64,000 nt of DNA from Acanthamoeba sp. SK_2022b (GCA_027943245.1 JANDJZ010000022.1:124001-188000), one strand, 5' to 3'; positions 1-13,268 are shown, counted from the stretch's first letter. The notes: generated by a model not told the origin, from the letters alone. Numbers and translations: made by a program.

Positions 1-248
1 CCTTGATTGGGTCGTCGAGCGGCGGCTTGCTGTGCTCGAGCAGCCCCTTGAGCTCGCGGTGGACCCTGTCGCGGGACACACACGGCGCGGGAGTCAAGGC
101 CAGCGTTCAACCACCGCCGATGCGTCCAAGCGTTCGGGGGGCGTACTGGGCAAAGTCACGCAGAGAGAAGTGCTCGGGCTCCAGCAACACATGCTCGGCT
201 CGTTGTTGCTGGCCACACGCGAGTAAGATTGGGAGAATAACTCGGGTC

Positions 249-321
<73 letters not shown>

Positions 322-490
322 GTACAAAGAAGTCCACTCTTGCACGGCTGATGCGTTCGTCGATCGCCGTCTTCAGCTTGCCCAGCGATTGATTCACCTC
401 ATCGTTGCAACACAGGCTGTCCAGCGAACGCACATCCCACATCATAGCCCTGAACCCTCCCGCACGTGTTATCATTCCAAACATATCAAG

Positions 491-575
<85 letters not shown>

Positions 576-697
576 CCACGTACCGACAGTTGCGGGCGTG
601 CTCGGCGTGCATCTCTTTGACGCGGCGGTGCAGCCTCTCGAGTGCGTATCGCGTCGGCGCATTGGCTGCCCTATTGGTGAGTGTGCACGTCAGAACA

Positions 698-769
<72 letters not shown>

Positions 770-2947
770 TGTGCTCGAGGGCGGCGAGGCAGGCCAAGAA
801 GTGCGCTCTGGCCACCTCCTGCAGTTTGTCATGCCAGCGGGCGCCGCTCGACGCGATCTGGTTGTCCTGCTCTCGACCGACGACGACGGCCCCCACAATT
901 GTTGAGTTCGAGCCACGCCGACGGTAGCGCCGACGCGACACTCCGCTGTCGAGAGGGAGGAGGGGCTTACCAGGTTATGGGCCGTGACGGTGAGCAAGCC
1001 TTGCCGCAGGACCGCCAGCTGCTGGTAGGCGGTTCGCAGGTCGGCCTGCGATACAGATCGAGTGTCAGCACACGTCGCGATCATCGCCAGCCAAAGAGAG
1101 AGAGAGAGAGAGAGAGATCGTGACCTTGGGCTGATGGGCGGTTGCTGTTGGTGGGCTTCCCCGCTCGGCGAGTCGCTCGAGCTGTGCCGAGGCCCACTCG
1201 GCCACGGCGTCGAACTTGCCGACAAGTCGAGCCGACAGGTCGGCTCTGATCTGGCCGATGGTCTCGCGGAGCAGCTGCGCAAACGCCTCCACGCGCCGCA
1301 CGACGTCCAAACGGGAGCGAGACGCGTGCTGGAGCTCGCCGAGCATGGCGATGATTCTCTCGCACTCCAGCAATACAATGCGTAACCTGCATCACACGCG
1401 TTTTATGAGTTAACTGTTTTTCAAAACTTTTTTTGTTAAATAATTAACTAGATAAAAAACAATTGAAAAAATAAATGAAGTATTCTGTGTAAAAAAAAAT
1501 GAATTAAAAAATGAAAAACATTTTGCACCACTCGATTGGTTGTGTGCTGGAATGGTGGCTTGTAATCTTGGGCCTGGCGCTGCTGATGATGTCATCGGCT
1601 TTGAGCGCCTGCAGACGACACAAAGAATGACGCTCAGTGTTTCTGGCCGTGCTGGTGAACGCGCATGAGCATCGGCGTGTACCAACTGGATGAGCGACAC
1701 CGCCTCCTTGCTGGGCAGCTGGAGTTCGCCGGGCATCGTCTGGTGCAGCTGCGCCAGCCGGTCCAGCTCCGCTCTGGCCGCTTCCTTCCGCGCGAGACAC
1801 GTCGCCTGCTCCTCGCTCGGTTCTGGCGCCCCGGCAAACGTGTCGACAAGATTGGCGGCCTCGGCGAACCGAGCGAGCAGCTCGGCAGCCTCTGCCTCGA
1901 ACTTGTCGGCGACGGCCGACTTGAGCACGCGGTCGGCAAAGTCGTCGAGCCGCTCCACGAGGTCGCGCGTGAGCCACATGGCCACGTCGCTGCTGCGGTG
2001 TGCGTCGGCGAAGCGGTCGTACTGGACCAGCAGGTCGGCGAGGGTCAGCGCCCCCGCCACCTGGTCGATGCGCTCCTGTCCGCGAAACAAAGGTGAGGCC
2101 ACACACACACACCACCACTTACCACCACCACCTACCACCACCACCTACCACCACCACCACCACCACCTGACCACCACCACCACCTGACCACCACCTACCA
2201 CCACCACCACCACCACCACCACCACCACCACCACCACCACCACCACCACGTACGATGCGTCGACTCCACAATCGCGTGCGAATGTCGACCACGGCCTCCT
2301 TCAGGCGGTGGGTCACCTCGCCCACTCGCAGCCAGTCCGCCGTGCCCCTCACCGCGAGCTCGAGGAACCACGCCTGCTCCCCCCCACCGCGCGGCACACA
2401 GAGTCGACGGCGTCACCCAACCGAGGCTTGCGCAGACCCAAGCGCGATCCCGGGGCCACGGGGTATACCCGTGAGCGAGCCTTGTGGTGGTCCAGGCTCT
2501 GTATCCGTTCGAAGATCTGGTTGACGGTGGCCTCGATCGCATCTTCATCGTCGTCGGTGGCCTCGCCGAGGTAACGATCGATGACGTTCCGCCGGGTGAG
2601 GACGAGCCACGCGTCGGCGTTGTCGGCCTCCTCGCGGATCGCGTCCATCTCGTGGTGCCGGGCCTGCGCCAGGCCGTCGGTCAGTGCCTGCAGCCCCGCG
2701 TCGAGCCTGGCCCTGGTCGGTAAGCCCTCTGTTTGCAGTGTCAGGCAGTTACACTGTGCGTGAGTGTGGAATGACGAGAATGCATGGGCGCGGGCAGGCA
2801 GCTCGAGCGTTGGTTTACCGGGCAGGCGCTGTTGGAGTCGCCGAGCGCGCTCCAGGTTGGCCTCGACCTCTTGGACGGTAAGCGGGAGTTGACCGTTCAT
2901 GCCCATGACCCACTTCTCCGCATCGCGAATCGCGGCGAGGCGGCTGC

Positions 2948-3030
<83 letters not shown>

Positions 3031-6000
3031 CACACACAGTAATGACAGAACATCAGTGGAAGGCGACCGAAATAATCCTAGTCGATAGGAGCGGCGCCAC
3101 CTTTGGATGTCGGTCGGTTCCTGGAAGCTTTGGGCCAGGTATCGCTCCATCAGGTTGAGCAGGGGCTCCACCGCTTCCAGAACGCTGATTTGGGGGGGCA
3201 CGCGTGACGTCAGCGCCAGCCAGCTACCAGAACAGAGGCTCGCGTATTCTTCGCATACCGCACGGCCGACGAGCACTCGGGGTCGTGCGTGAGTCGCTTC
3301 CAGCATTCTTTGGCGCGGACCTCGAAGAAGTCGTGCAAGCGAAGGCCCACCTCCTCGATGATCCTCCGCAGAGTCGCCCCATCGACGCGCCTGGCCCAGA
3401 GAGGGAGTTAGTTGGTCAATGGCCGTGGCTCGGCGAAGCATCGAAAGCAGTGGGAGAGGGGGGGAGTCCACGCTACCCGCCAAAGGTGTGCTGTTGGTCC
3501 TGGTGGCCCTTGAGCACGGTCCATTTGTAGAAGGTGGCCTCGAGGGTAACGAGCACGGTCGGGTCGTACCCCACGGCGAGGCACGTCTGTCTGTACAGTT
3601 CGGCGCGCAGCTTGTCGTCGACACTCTCCAGAGCGTCTTTGACGTGCGCTTGCTTGAACCACGACTGGATACATCACCATGCCACATATCAGCCCGCAAA
3701 ATGCGTTGCGTTGCGTTGTCTTGTCTTGTCTGGTCTTGCGTTGCGTTGCATGCAGAATACCTGGTAGAGTTGGACGTTGCGCAGCTGATGTTTCAGAATC
3801 ATACCGATAGTTTGCGCGTTCTCGAGCGTCGCTTCGGTCCACCGTTGCCCCGCCGGCACATCCAGACACTTTGCGCTCACGCTCGCCAGGCCCAGCAGCG
3901 CCGTTGCGATCGCCATCGTGACGCGGCCATGCAGCATAATGTCCGCGGTCATCAACTCTGTGGCCACAGCACAGCGGTGTGCCGTGTCAAGGTTGTGCTC
4001 AACAAACCACCTAAAGGCGACGTCGAAGAGGCACCTTGCATCGAGGAATCAAGCACATGCGGCCTGCTGGACAAGCCCACCATCGCCAGGTTTGATAGGC
4101 CCTGATTTATGCGGTGCAGATGGTCACCAGCCTGCCACAGCCTATCCACCCTGTGCGACCGGTCGGCGATGTGCTCTGTGCCCGCGTGGTCGACAGCATC
4201 GCCATCGCCTATACGGCACGTTCCGGGGCAGGTTAGCATTGACGTGGCTCGCGAGACTCAGAGGCAGACAGCCACGCACGCTTCACGATGCACGCGATGT
4301 CGCGCACTTGAGCGCACATAGCCGTGATCTCCTCGTCTACCGTCTTAATCGTCGACAACTCCCTGCACCAAATGGCACAGTTAACCGTCGATTCGTCGAC
4401 GATCGCTAAGATGACGGCCGAGCGGTGTTAACTCACCTGTAGAGCTTGTGAACGGTCACGACGCTGGCGTTCTTGCTGATGAGAGCCAAGGCCCTGTCGG
4501 CTGTCGCGATGGCTGGACCAAGCGGTGGAATGATTGGCACGCAGTGAGTCATGACACGCAGCAAGGCCCTGGCGAGGAGGAGCTGGCACCTGCGGTCACA
4601 ATGGGAGCGACAGACTGGTTGGCCTCAGGCATTCCTTCGGTAGTGCGCACGGTCGTGCTCGGGTCCAGCGCGTGGACGTCGCGCTTGGCCTTGCGCAGGA
4701 GGTCAAGCAGAAACACTGTGCAGTCGTCCTCCACCTGGGGCGCGTCGTGGAGCACCGGCGCGGCTGCGCCTACACCTGCGGGACAGAACAAGCGAGATAG
4801 GAGTGAAAGTTGTGTGTGAGCAAGCCGCCGCGGGCGACGGTCATGGCCTGGCTGTACTCGACAGTCGTTGTGCGAAGCGTTCCGCCTGGTCGGCGACGGC
4901 GGCGTTCGACGGCGCGCAGTCCACCAACCGAACGACGCCTTCCGGGCTCAGCAACAGCAAGCGCGCTGCGGTGATTGCGCGCGGGATCAGTTGTGGCAAG
5001 ATCGAGACCGAGACGGGGGACAGGTGGGGTGAGGCGGTCGTACACCGGTAGATGCGAGCCTGTTGGTAAGTGGGCACGCGTGGCCATCCGGAGAGCGGGT
5101 TATGGGTGCTGTCAAAGTCGTCCACACTCAGGACGGGCTTCGTGTTGCCTGTGCACGTGTACATTCCTAGGCAGCACAAACACGAGGGGGACAAGAACCG
5201 GTTCAACCTCGGAGACTTGGTAACCTTTCCTATATGAGCGAGGCACGCATGCGTACTGATGAGACCGTCGCTGTACATGTACAGCAGCTTGTCACCGTCA
5301 AAGAACCAGGCCATCCTGAACACGACAGAACGCCGTTGCGTCACATCAGATACGCAAGTAAGTGCCTTGAAAAGACAGAGCTGTGAGGAGGATGGAGGAG
5401 TCAACTTACATCGTCAGCTGTGCGTGGGCATCCATTGAACAGAAGGTCTTGATACCAGTCGCCACGCCGGTACGAGTGTTGAAGCGAACGCTGATCTGTG
5501 GTTTCCCAATCAATCACCGCCTACTCCATCAACCACCCCACCACCAATACGGAGGACGCACAACGGAGTCTCCAGTCAGGGCTATGGCCGCCGCAGACCC
5601 CTTCAGTTCCACAGCCTGAACCATCTTGTGCTGATGAGCGTGGACACCGGTCAGTGTTCGCCGACGTTCAACACAGATACGCAGAGCGGGGGAGAGGAGG
5701 TGGCGGTAGTACGATGGAGAGGTCGATGATGAGACGCTCGGGCTCGGCGAACATGTCGTACAGGTGGTACACGTGCAGCCGCCTCGTGTTCTTCACGAAC
5801 ATCGCCAATCGCACGACGTCCCGCTGTCCCTTCCATTCCACCTTGTCCAGGAGCAGCAGTATCTTCTCGGGGTTGATTCCCTCTTTGGCGCGCGCGTCAC
5901 GGTGAGAAGAGTGTCCCGAAAGCAAGCGCTGCGCAGCGAACGTACCGAGAGGTATGCGTGTGGCCTTGACCTCGCTGGTGTACTGGTTGGTCTGCTCGTT

Positions 6001-7702
6001 GAACAAGAACAGAAACCGGGAATCGTCGTGCAGACACGCCACGGTCGACTGTCGCAACAGTCGGGCGTGAGAGGCGCAACACAAGACAAAGCGTGGCTAG
6101 ACGCGCAACCGCAGAGGTACCGAGCAGGAGGCAATAGCGAGTGTAGCGGTCGTTTGAGGCATTGCTTCGGTGCTCGTGTAGCCCAACGTGTCTGTTCGGA
6201 GTGATAAGGGTGAGCTCGGTGGAGCCTTGCCGGCTGAGAGGTGACATGATCGACGGGGCGGCATACAGGGAAAGTAGGCCGAGACTTTGACTCCGCAGGG
6301 CCTGCCGACCGCGTTCCTCGTGATCTTGTGCACTGCCACGCTGGAGATTGCGCGCCAGTGGAGCCAGTGAGGTCCCGGCTCGATACAGACGCAGAACCAC
6401 GCCAAAGTCAAAGTCAGAGCCATGAACGGAGGAGGGTACCCGTGGTTGTATCCTGCAATGATCTTGTACTTTCGTATCTGCACCTTCTGTATCTTGATGT
6501 TGTCAAATCTCATCCTGTGGCAACGTCGCCGTTAGCGGCCAAGATCCAGCGGTTGCGCGGCGCAGCGCGTGCTTTGACGTACGTGGTCCCAGTGAGGTTG
6601 TGCTTTAAGAGCAAGATTCTATTGGTCATGTCCCTGCTCCAATGATCATCATCAGTCCCGTTTTGCTTCTCACAAGGGAACGGCTCGCACACGCACCAAA
6701 TCCTGACGTCGTGGTCGACGGCGCCACGCTTGACGCACAGGATGACCACGTTGTCGCGCTCGATGTATTCCATGGCATCTACCACCGCCTCGTGGTCGTG
6801 TTTGAGTGACTGCAGAGTGTAGCGGCCAAACATCCAGTCGCCCAGGTGCGTGTGCCTGATCAAAGACAAGTACACGGGCTCTGGTCATGAAGTGTCCAGG
6901 ACAGGTGCAGTGCAAGGTTCACATACGACGACGGCGTTTACCTGAGCTTGTAGCGCTCCTTCTTGTCGTTTGTGGCGCGCCACCTGGACACCCAATCTGA
7001 TGGACGACCACATGTCTGTCAATTCCTGAAGAATGCTCACTCCTGTTTGTGGAGACACAAGAGGGGAGTCGCTGACCAGAGCCATTCCGCACAGACTCTG
7101 GGAGCCACGCTGCGCCGTCTCCCCAACGGCGTGAGGCGAGCGTGCTCCAGACGTAGGGCTCCTGACCGACGACGACTGTGTTTAGCGAGCGGCACAGAGC
7201 GGAAAGCGGAGAGGTAGGCGCACCTTGGTGAGGGCGAGCATCGCGTGACTGACGAGGCTGCACGCGCACACATCGCGATGCGACAACCACGACAGGACGA
7301 GTACCTGCCCGCGCGCCCAAAGGTGCACCAACAGATTTAATGAAGCACAAAACGCTCCGCTAATAATACCTTCAATTCTTCGGGCAGTCGCTCCCAGAGA
7401 GCGAACGTGGTTACGTGCGCGCTAGTGGGGGCAATCCGGGGTTTCTTCGCGGGAGAAGGGCAGCGTGCGTCTTCTTGCTCCTCCTTTCCGACAAAGACCT
7501 TGAAATGGGCGGTCGGCCTGGCGTTACTGTCGTGACCGAGGGAGTATTGGGTCTGTACTCCCTCGGGTTGGGTCCTCTGCGCGAGCGCTTCGTGACCACA
7601 AACGCTGCACACATGAGCATCGAGCCCGTTTACAAAGGTGCACACGTCGCACACCCAGCAGTTGAAGCCCTCCCACGCCACCTCTTGCTTGCTCTCCTGC
7701 AT
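1..7702 (-). CDS. RanBP2 zinc finger / F-box / propeller-like protein with long helical region (3' partial)
   Basis: Multi-exon gene read leftwards, with the ATG complement at 7700-7702 and the 3' end outside the window. Exon 1 carries a RanBP2-type zinc finger, Cys-x2-Cys-x10-Cys-x2-Cys (CDVCTFVNGLDAHVCSVC, residues about 18-35). The end of exon 1 joined to exon 2 (about 7219-7306) gives an F-box (LPEELKVLVLSWLSHRDVCA), followed by the tryptophan-rich helices usual after F-boxes (EPYVWSTLASRRWG, then DWVSRWRATNDKKERYKL near 6950-7000). From about 6880 to 5000 come beta-rich stretches resembling propeller blades (DHDVRIW, LLYMYSDG, RLHVYHLYD). From about 4800 to 1 the exons are mostly alpha-helical (ALTLADLLVQYDRFADAH, EAEAAELLARFAEAANLVDT). 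F-box proteins are substrate adaptors of SCF ubiquitin ligases, so that role is inferred. The helical part could be a second gene, but no internal start or stop with a promoter gap was seen. Introns hold long (GT)n, (CA)n and (ACC)n tracts. Confidence 0.55.
250..320 (+). repeat. (GT)n microsatellite
   Basis: Intron of the leftmost reverse-strand gene. Confidence 0.9.
494..573 (+). repeat. (CA)n microsatellite
   Basis: The next intron of the same gene, in the opposite orientation to the tract at 250. Confidence 0.9.
702..764 (+). repeat. (GT)n microsatellite
   Basis: Third successive intron with a dinucleotide tract in the same gene. Confidence 0.9.
2102..2248 (+). repeat. (ACC)n trinucleotide tract
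   Basis: About 145 bases of CCACCA with TACC and TGACC interruptions, in an intron of the leftmost gene. Confidence 0.9.
2947..3040 (+). repeat. (CA)n microsatellite
   Basis: Intron of the leftmost gene next to the exon encoding RLAAIRDAEKWVM. Confidence 0.9.
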
Positions 7703-8087
7703 TACGGGCCGACGAAGCACAGAAAAAGACTCATTTCGAGCATCTTTTCCCTTTTTTTTCCACAGATATTTCTACATTTTCCTTGTTTTTTTCTTCCAGC
7801 CAGAACGCGTGGGGAGGGCACCACGTTCCGCCGAACACCAAGGCATTTTCTGCAACTTTCGTTCTTGGCCAGAGCGCATGAGGAGGAGATATGGTCCACC
7901 AGAAAGCGCCAACGAAGGCGGCATAGGCACGGAAGGCTGCTCGCAGCGCAAGTCCACTCAGCAAAATCGAACTATTTCACGCACACTGAATCTCGCCACC
8001 TCTTGCGACTGCCGTCGACTCGCCAGTTTGTTGGTCGTGCTGCTCTCCATCGTTGCATATTCTCACTTCATCGCACTCAGCTTCAGC

Positions 8088-9982
8088 ATGCAGGTTCTCT
8101 CCGCTGCCCTTGCCCAGTTAGCATTCTATATCCACCTGACTTCGTGTAGGACGAAGCACTTGTGCAGTTGCGGCGGCTGCAGCGGGGCCTGCGCCTCGAC
8201 GACCCCATTTCGGATGACCTCGGGTGGCGTCTGCCGCCAGCAAACGTGACAGTCATGAGCTACAACCTGCGCGGGTGCCACCTCGACCTGGTGGTCAACA
8301 CGTGGTGGCACCACAGGCGCGAGGTGCTGGCGTCCACCATCCTCAAGTATCAGCCCACCATCATCGGCACACAGGAGGGCCTCCGCATACAGCTGCTGGA
8401 CCTCATGTCCCAGCTGCCGCAGTCGTGGCGCCTCTTTGGCTGTAGCCGCCGCGGGGCCGAGTACGTGCTACACGTTCCAAAGAAAGCGCCAAGTGTTCGC
8501 CGCTACTCACGCCTGGGGGCCTCCGCAGGTCGGAAGAGGACGACGAGCACTCTGCCATTCTCTACAACTCTGACGAAGTGGAGTTCATCAAAGGTACGAG
8601 TAGCGGTATCACGGCTTGAAGCAGGCGAGAGCACTGTGGCCGCGGCTTCTGCCCTCGCTGACTTGGTCGTCAGGCGGCGACTTCTGGCTCTCCCCCACTC
8701 CGGAGGTGCCCGGGAGCAGCGCCTGGGGCTCGGCCTTTCCTCGCATGGCCACATGGGCGGTAAGCTCCTCTCCTCTCCTCTCCTCTCCTCTCCACTCCTC
8801 TCCTCTTCTCCCTCTCGCCCAAGGAGCGCTCACTCTCGAGACAGAAATTCACACAGCGGTCCACTGGCCACCCGTTCTACCTGGTCAACACCCACATGGA
8901 TCACGTCTCGGAGAAGGCCCGGGTAGAGGGTACGCGTCTTGCTGGGCCAGCGCTGGTGGCCACGGGAGGCCACGACGGGGAGAGATGGAGAGAGAGCCTC
9001 ACTCTCTTTGGGGGGGGGCACCGTGGTGAAGGGGCCAAGGTGCTGCTCAACACGATCAGGAAGCTGAGAAGGAAGAACCGGGCGGTGATCGTGACGGGCG
9101 ACTTCAACGCCGCCCCCGGCCAGGGATCCTACCAAGTGCTGCGCAACGGTACGAGATGTGATCGAGCGCAGCGTGGGGTGCCACGTCTCACATGGAAGAG
9201 GGAGTCACTCACTCACTCTCTCTCTCTCTCTGTCTCTTTTCTCGTGACCGACAGGGGGCTTTGAAGACGCGTGGAGCACGTGCAACAAACAGGGCACGAT
9301 CCTGCATCGAACGCACACGACGTTTCACAATTACCTGGGCACCAAGCTCGAGGCGTGGTACTGGAACATGGCCCTCTACGCCGGTGCGCCATCTTGCCCC
9401 ATCTGCCTACTGTCGATGTTGCTGCTGCTGCTGCGGTTGGTGTTGTTGTGATATGTGCGCGTGCTAACGTGAGCGTGTGCGTCGCGTCGGGCGCAAGGCT
9501 TTCGCTGGCACGCTGGGCGGTTTCCCCACTTTGGCAGGTATCACATCGACTGGATTCTCTACATGAACGGCAACCACCACCATCACCACCACGTGAACGA
9601 CCAGCGGCCACACACAAACGGCCGCGGGAGAACAGCCGGCGAGAAGGACCGCGACGAGGAGCCCGCCGCTGCGATCGTCGTCGATTGCGACGTCGAGCGC
9701 CAGCTGCGGCCGCGTGACGACGTGCCGCCGTCGACCACGGTCGAGCCGCTGTGCGCCATGGTCTGCACCGACGCGACTCCCTACGGCCAGTACCCGTCCG
9801 ACCACTACGCCCTCCTCGCAGTCTTTCGGCTCGCCTACCACCCGACCAAGGGCCTGCCCGTCGAGATCGATGTAGGGCCAGAAGATGATGAAGATGAAGA
9901 TGAAGAGGAGGAAAAGGAAGGAGAAGGAGAGGGCGGCAAATCAGAGTTTCTGAATGACGATGTTAGCCAACGAGCAGACTAA
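8088..9982 (+). CDS. Endonuclease/exonuclease/phosphatase (EEP) family protein
   Basis: A metal-dependent phosphodiesterase or phosphatase of the DNase I/CCR4 fold. The catalytic motifs occur in order across exons: MSYNLR (metal/substrate Asn), GTQEG (metal-binding Glu), NTHMDH, TGDFNAA (Asp and Asn), IDWI and a terminal SDHYA with the catalytic His. The start is the ATG at 8088: a two-codon first exon (8088-8093) followed by a 56-base GT-AG intron (8094-8149) keeps the frame into the next exon. Later joins near 8468/8529, 8595/8676, 8759/8840, 8931/9029, 9149/9255 and 9383/9498 all restore the family sequence. A His/Asn-rich and charged insertion lies between IDWI and the final motif, and the C terminus is an Asp/Glu-rich tail. 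The stop is TAA at 9980-9982 and an AATAAA follows about 100 bases on. The substrate (poly(A), DNA or phosphoinositide) cannot be read from the sequence. It is divergently arranged with the gene ending at 7702. Confidence 0.85.
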
Positions 9983-10081
9983 AGAGTTACACTCTTGCGT
10001 AGTTATCCTACGGTTATGTAATGCGAACGTGGGCGAAAACAAACGTCAAAGACACAGAACGCGAAAGAAAAGAAATTTACA

Positions 10082-10087
10082 AATAAA
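10082..10087 (+). promoter_or_regulatory. Candidate polyadenylation signal AATAAA
   Basis: AATAAA about 100 bases after the EEP gene stop and 35 bases before the next gene's ATG, so the intergenic space is very short and must hold both the 3' end and the next promoter. Confidence 0.4.
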
Positions 10088-10121
10088 AGATAGACAATTT
10101 GGATATATTTAGCTAAATAGG

Positions 10122-11024
10122 ATGGAGACCAGCACGTCGGACAAGTCGTTGGAGCGACTTCTCAATGAGGGCAAGCGCTATGCAGACAAGGCCAAATGCC
10201 GTCAGACCTCAGTAGGGCACCAACTACTTGCGGCTCTGTAGAGTTAGTGATTTGATACAAGATGCTGATGCTGCACCTATCCATCCGTGGCAGGGGTTCG
10301 AAGCAGATTGTGTGGAAGGCGATCCATACCACTGGCATGTGCGTGCTCCCCCACCCGGGCTCTGCTCTCTTCATGATTTGCTGCTGACGTGGCACTCGGT
10401 GCAGGTGAAGATCTTCGACTTCTTCGGCGGCAGCACCGTCGCCCAAGACCTGGCCGTCATGAGCGAACAACATGGCGTGGTACCACGCCCTTGCCCTCCT
10501 CAACAAAGACATCCATCCTTCTCTCACACCTTTGCCGCAGGACCATTTCCTGGTGTCCTTCCAGTTCACGACCGACTACCCGCTGAAGCCACCCACCGTC
10601 CGCCTGCTGTACGTCTCTAGTACTGGCTGGTCCAGTCAGCAGCAGGGCCTCCTCACAGGGTGGCGGCCCGCCTCTCCCCCACACAACAGATACCCGCGCG
10701 TCGTGCCCAGGACGACTGGCGGCATCGTGTCCACGGGCGGGACGGTCCAGCTGAACCTCTTCTCGTACCAAGAGTGGAGCCCAAGTGCGTAGCAACTGCG
10801 CCCACGTTGAGAGAGCCGTAGTCTGATTGACCCGTGTGTGTGTGTCGTAGTCAACACTTTGGCTTCGATCGTAACGCACCTGAAGAACAAGCTCGTCGAG
10901 GCGAACGCTCGCATCTACGTGGCCAACCCGCTCCCCTACACCGACGAAGAGGCCATTTCCGCGATGACCAGGTCCCACCCTCCTGCGTTTCCGTCAAGTT
11001 CTTCCATTAACACATGCATGCGCC

Positions 11025-11056
<32 letters not shown>

Positions 11057-12410
11057 CGACGTAGCTTCTATACCACGTATGTGTGCAACACGCCGGCCTT
11101 CATAGGGCGACCTGAACTCAACTACGGCGGCAAGAGTACGCTCACTCCACTTCAATCAATCAGTGGGCCTCCCATGGGCCCTTGCCGACGCTCTCAACGC
11201 CACGCTCACGCCGCGTGGGGCATGCATGCGTTGGTTGGGACCAGTCCTGTTGCCCGCCTCTGCCCTGCAGGAGATCGTGAGCAAGGACGTGGCGGGCAAG
11301 CGGTTCCTTTCCGACTCGCCGCTCGTGTTTGAGCTCTCGAATCCGGCCAACGGCAAGAGGACCTATGCCGGTGCGCCTCCGCCAGACCTCCTGCTTTCGG
11401 GAGGAGGCTCGGTTGGTTGCTGATCTACTAACCCAACAATGCTTGAATGCGGGCCGGCCAGGCGTTATGGAGTTCCTGGCGGACGAGGGCCATGCCAACG
11501 CGCCCTTCTGGCTCATGCAGCACCTCGAACTCAACGAGGTAATATTATTATTCGTGTTAATACTTATTTGTATAAATACTAATTAGTATTAATTTCTTTA
11601 TTTTATAATTACACTGTTTGCTTGGTTCAGGGCGACGACGTAAACTTGAGATTGGTCACACTGCCCAAGGGCACCTTCGTCAAGTTCAAGGCCCACGACT
11701 CCCACTTCTTTGTTCGCTACCCCGATCCTAAGCCCATGTACTTTACGCCGCCGCCCCCGTTCACGCCGTGTGAGTTTTCACACACGGGCTCGCTCTTGCG
11801 TTCTGATCTTTCGTTTCGAAACAGTTTCGAAACTGTGCTTCGAAACTTTGCCGCACTTAGCCAAGGCGACCACATCGACATCACGTTTGACGACACCAGC
11901 TATCACTTTGAGGTATCACGACCACATCACCACACGTTCGCGTGCACAAACCACACACACAACAACAACAACAATGCTGCAGCGTTGATCGGTTCGCAAG
12001 TTGACTTTGGAGCGGCGGTCAGGTGCTGGAGACGCAACCGCACACGGCGATCGACATCAACAACGTGGACATCGAGGTCGAGTTCCAGCGAACGCTCACC
12101 GAAGAGGAGCAGCTGCGTGAGGTCGCACGGATCAAGAGGGAGCGCGAGGGCGCGGCGGAGGAGGCCGAGAGCAGGGACAAGGACAAGGGCAAGGAGAGGG
12201 AGCAGGCGGGGCGGCGGTTGGACGAGCAGACCGAGGACGAGGCGATGCAAGCGGACACCTTCCTCTGCAAGAACTGGTACCTGGTCGCCTCCTCTCCTGG
12301 GCTAGTGGGCGTTCTTTCTCATCGCAGCTTTGCTTGCATGATCTTGTACGCACAGCCAGAGGAGAGTGCCAACCGCTGCGTTCACCATGCACTCAGCCTT
12401 CTGCGAGGTA

Positions 12411-12472
<62 letters not shown>

Positions 12473-13268
12473 GGGCTAAGATCATATGGTTGTGTGCGTA
12501 TGTGCGTGTGCGGTCGATCAGAGGAACAACGTGTGTTGTATGAAGTGTGGTCGAGCGGTCAAGGTCTCGGAGAAGGAAAAGCACGACCAGGAATTCCATG
12601 CACAGGTGAGAACCCGATAACCCCCCCCCCCCGCGGGCCCTGTGCCGTGTCGCGCTGCGTTGGCGCTCACGCGCAACATGTCCTCCTGTGATCACAGGTC
12701 GAGTGCGGGGAGTGTGGAGCCGTTATGGAGATGACCGAGCTCGGAGCCCATCTGGAAAAGTACACTGCCCTTGATCCGTTTCCAATGCTAGCATCACACA
12801 CACACACTTCTCTCTTTCTCTCTCTCTTCTTCCTTCACTCTGCGATCTTGAGAGCCTCAAACGTGTATTTTCCTCCTCCTGCGTTCAACAGCTACTGTCC
12901 GCAGCGAAGCGTGCCCTGCCATTACTGCGGCCTGATGATCAAGGCTACCCAGCTCGACGAACACCAGGAATACTGCGGGACTCGCACGGAGGAGTGCGAG
13001 AAATGCAAGCGCTGCATCATGTACAAAGGTTTCGAGCCCCTTGCTTTCGCCTTGGATACTAGAGCAGTTGCTGATATATTGTTTTGTTTAATATTATTGT
13101 TTTTGTAAATCTTTATCATTTTTTAATCATTTTTTGCTTTTAATTTTGTTTTGGCCAGATCTGCCGCAGCACATTGGGACCGACTGCGCCTACCCGCCGG
13201 TCCCACAGCCTGCCCGACCCGGCAACGCACTACTCGCCTACCTGGGCCTCGGCGGTTGGGGCAAGTGA
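10122..13268 (+). CDS. Fusion: cysteine-less UBE2Q-like E2 domain + UFD1 domain + TRAF-type zinc fingers
   Basis: A protein of about 560 residues from roughly 14 exons. Residues about 1-175 match UBE2Q-type ubiquitin-conjugating domains in order: SLERLLNEGKRYADKAK, GDPYHWHVKIFDFF, FLVSFQFTTDYPLKPPTVRL, then TGGTVQLNLFSYQEWSP. Where UBE2Q enzymes carry the active Cys (GGALCMELL) this protein has Gln (about residue 113), so the domain is a predicted inactive, UEV-like E2 fold. Residues about 180-360 are a UFD1 core (GGKILLPASAL, GVMEFLADEGHANAPFWLM, LRNFAALSQGDHIDITFDD). A charged helix follows (LTEEEQLREVARIKREREG), then about four Cys/His fingers (CKNCQRRVPTAAFTMHSAFC, CMKCGRAV, CGECGAV, CHYCGLM, CEKCKRC). 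UFD1 plus these fingers occurs in plant PRLI-interacting factor K. A role in ubiquitin-chain recognition with Cdc48/p97 is inferred. Start ATG 10122; stop TGA 13266-13268. The E2 part joins the UFD1 part through an in-frame intron (about 10970-11065). Confidence 0.8.
12414..12470 (+). repeat. (CA)n microsatellite in intron
   Basis: Uninterrupted CA tract starting a few bases after the 5' splice site of the intron between the first and second zinc-finger exons of the UFD1 fusion gene. Confidence 0.9.

Noticed and set aside
11136..11240. Gene boundary between the E2-like and UFD1 domains
   Set aside because: The intron joins AAG A|...|TC to give GGKILLPASAL, exactly the UFD1 consensus, so one reading frame spans both.
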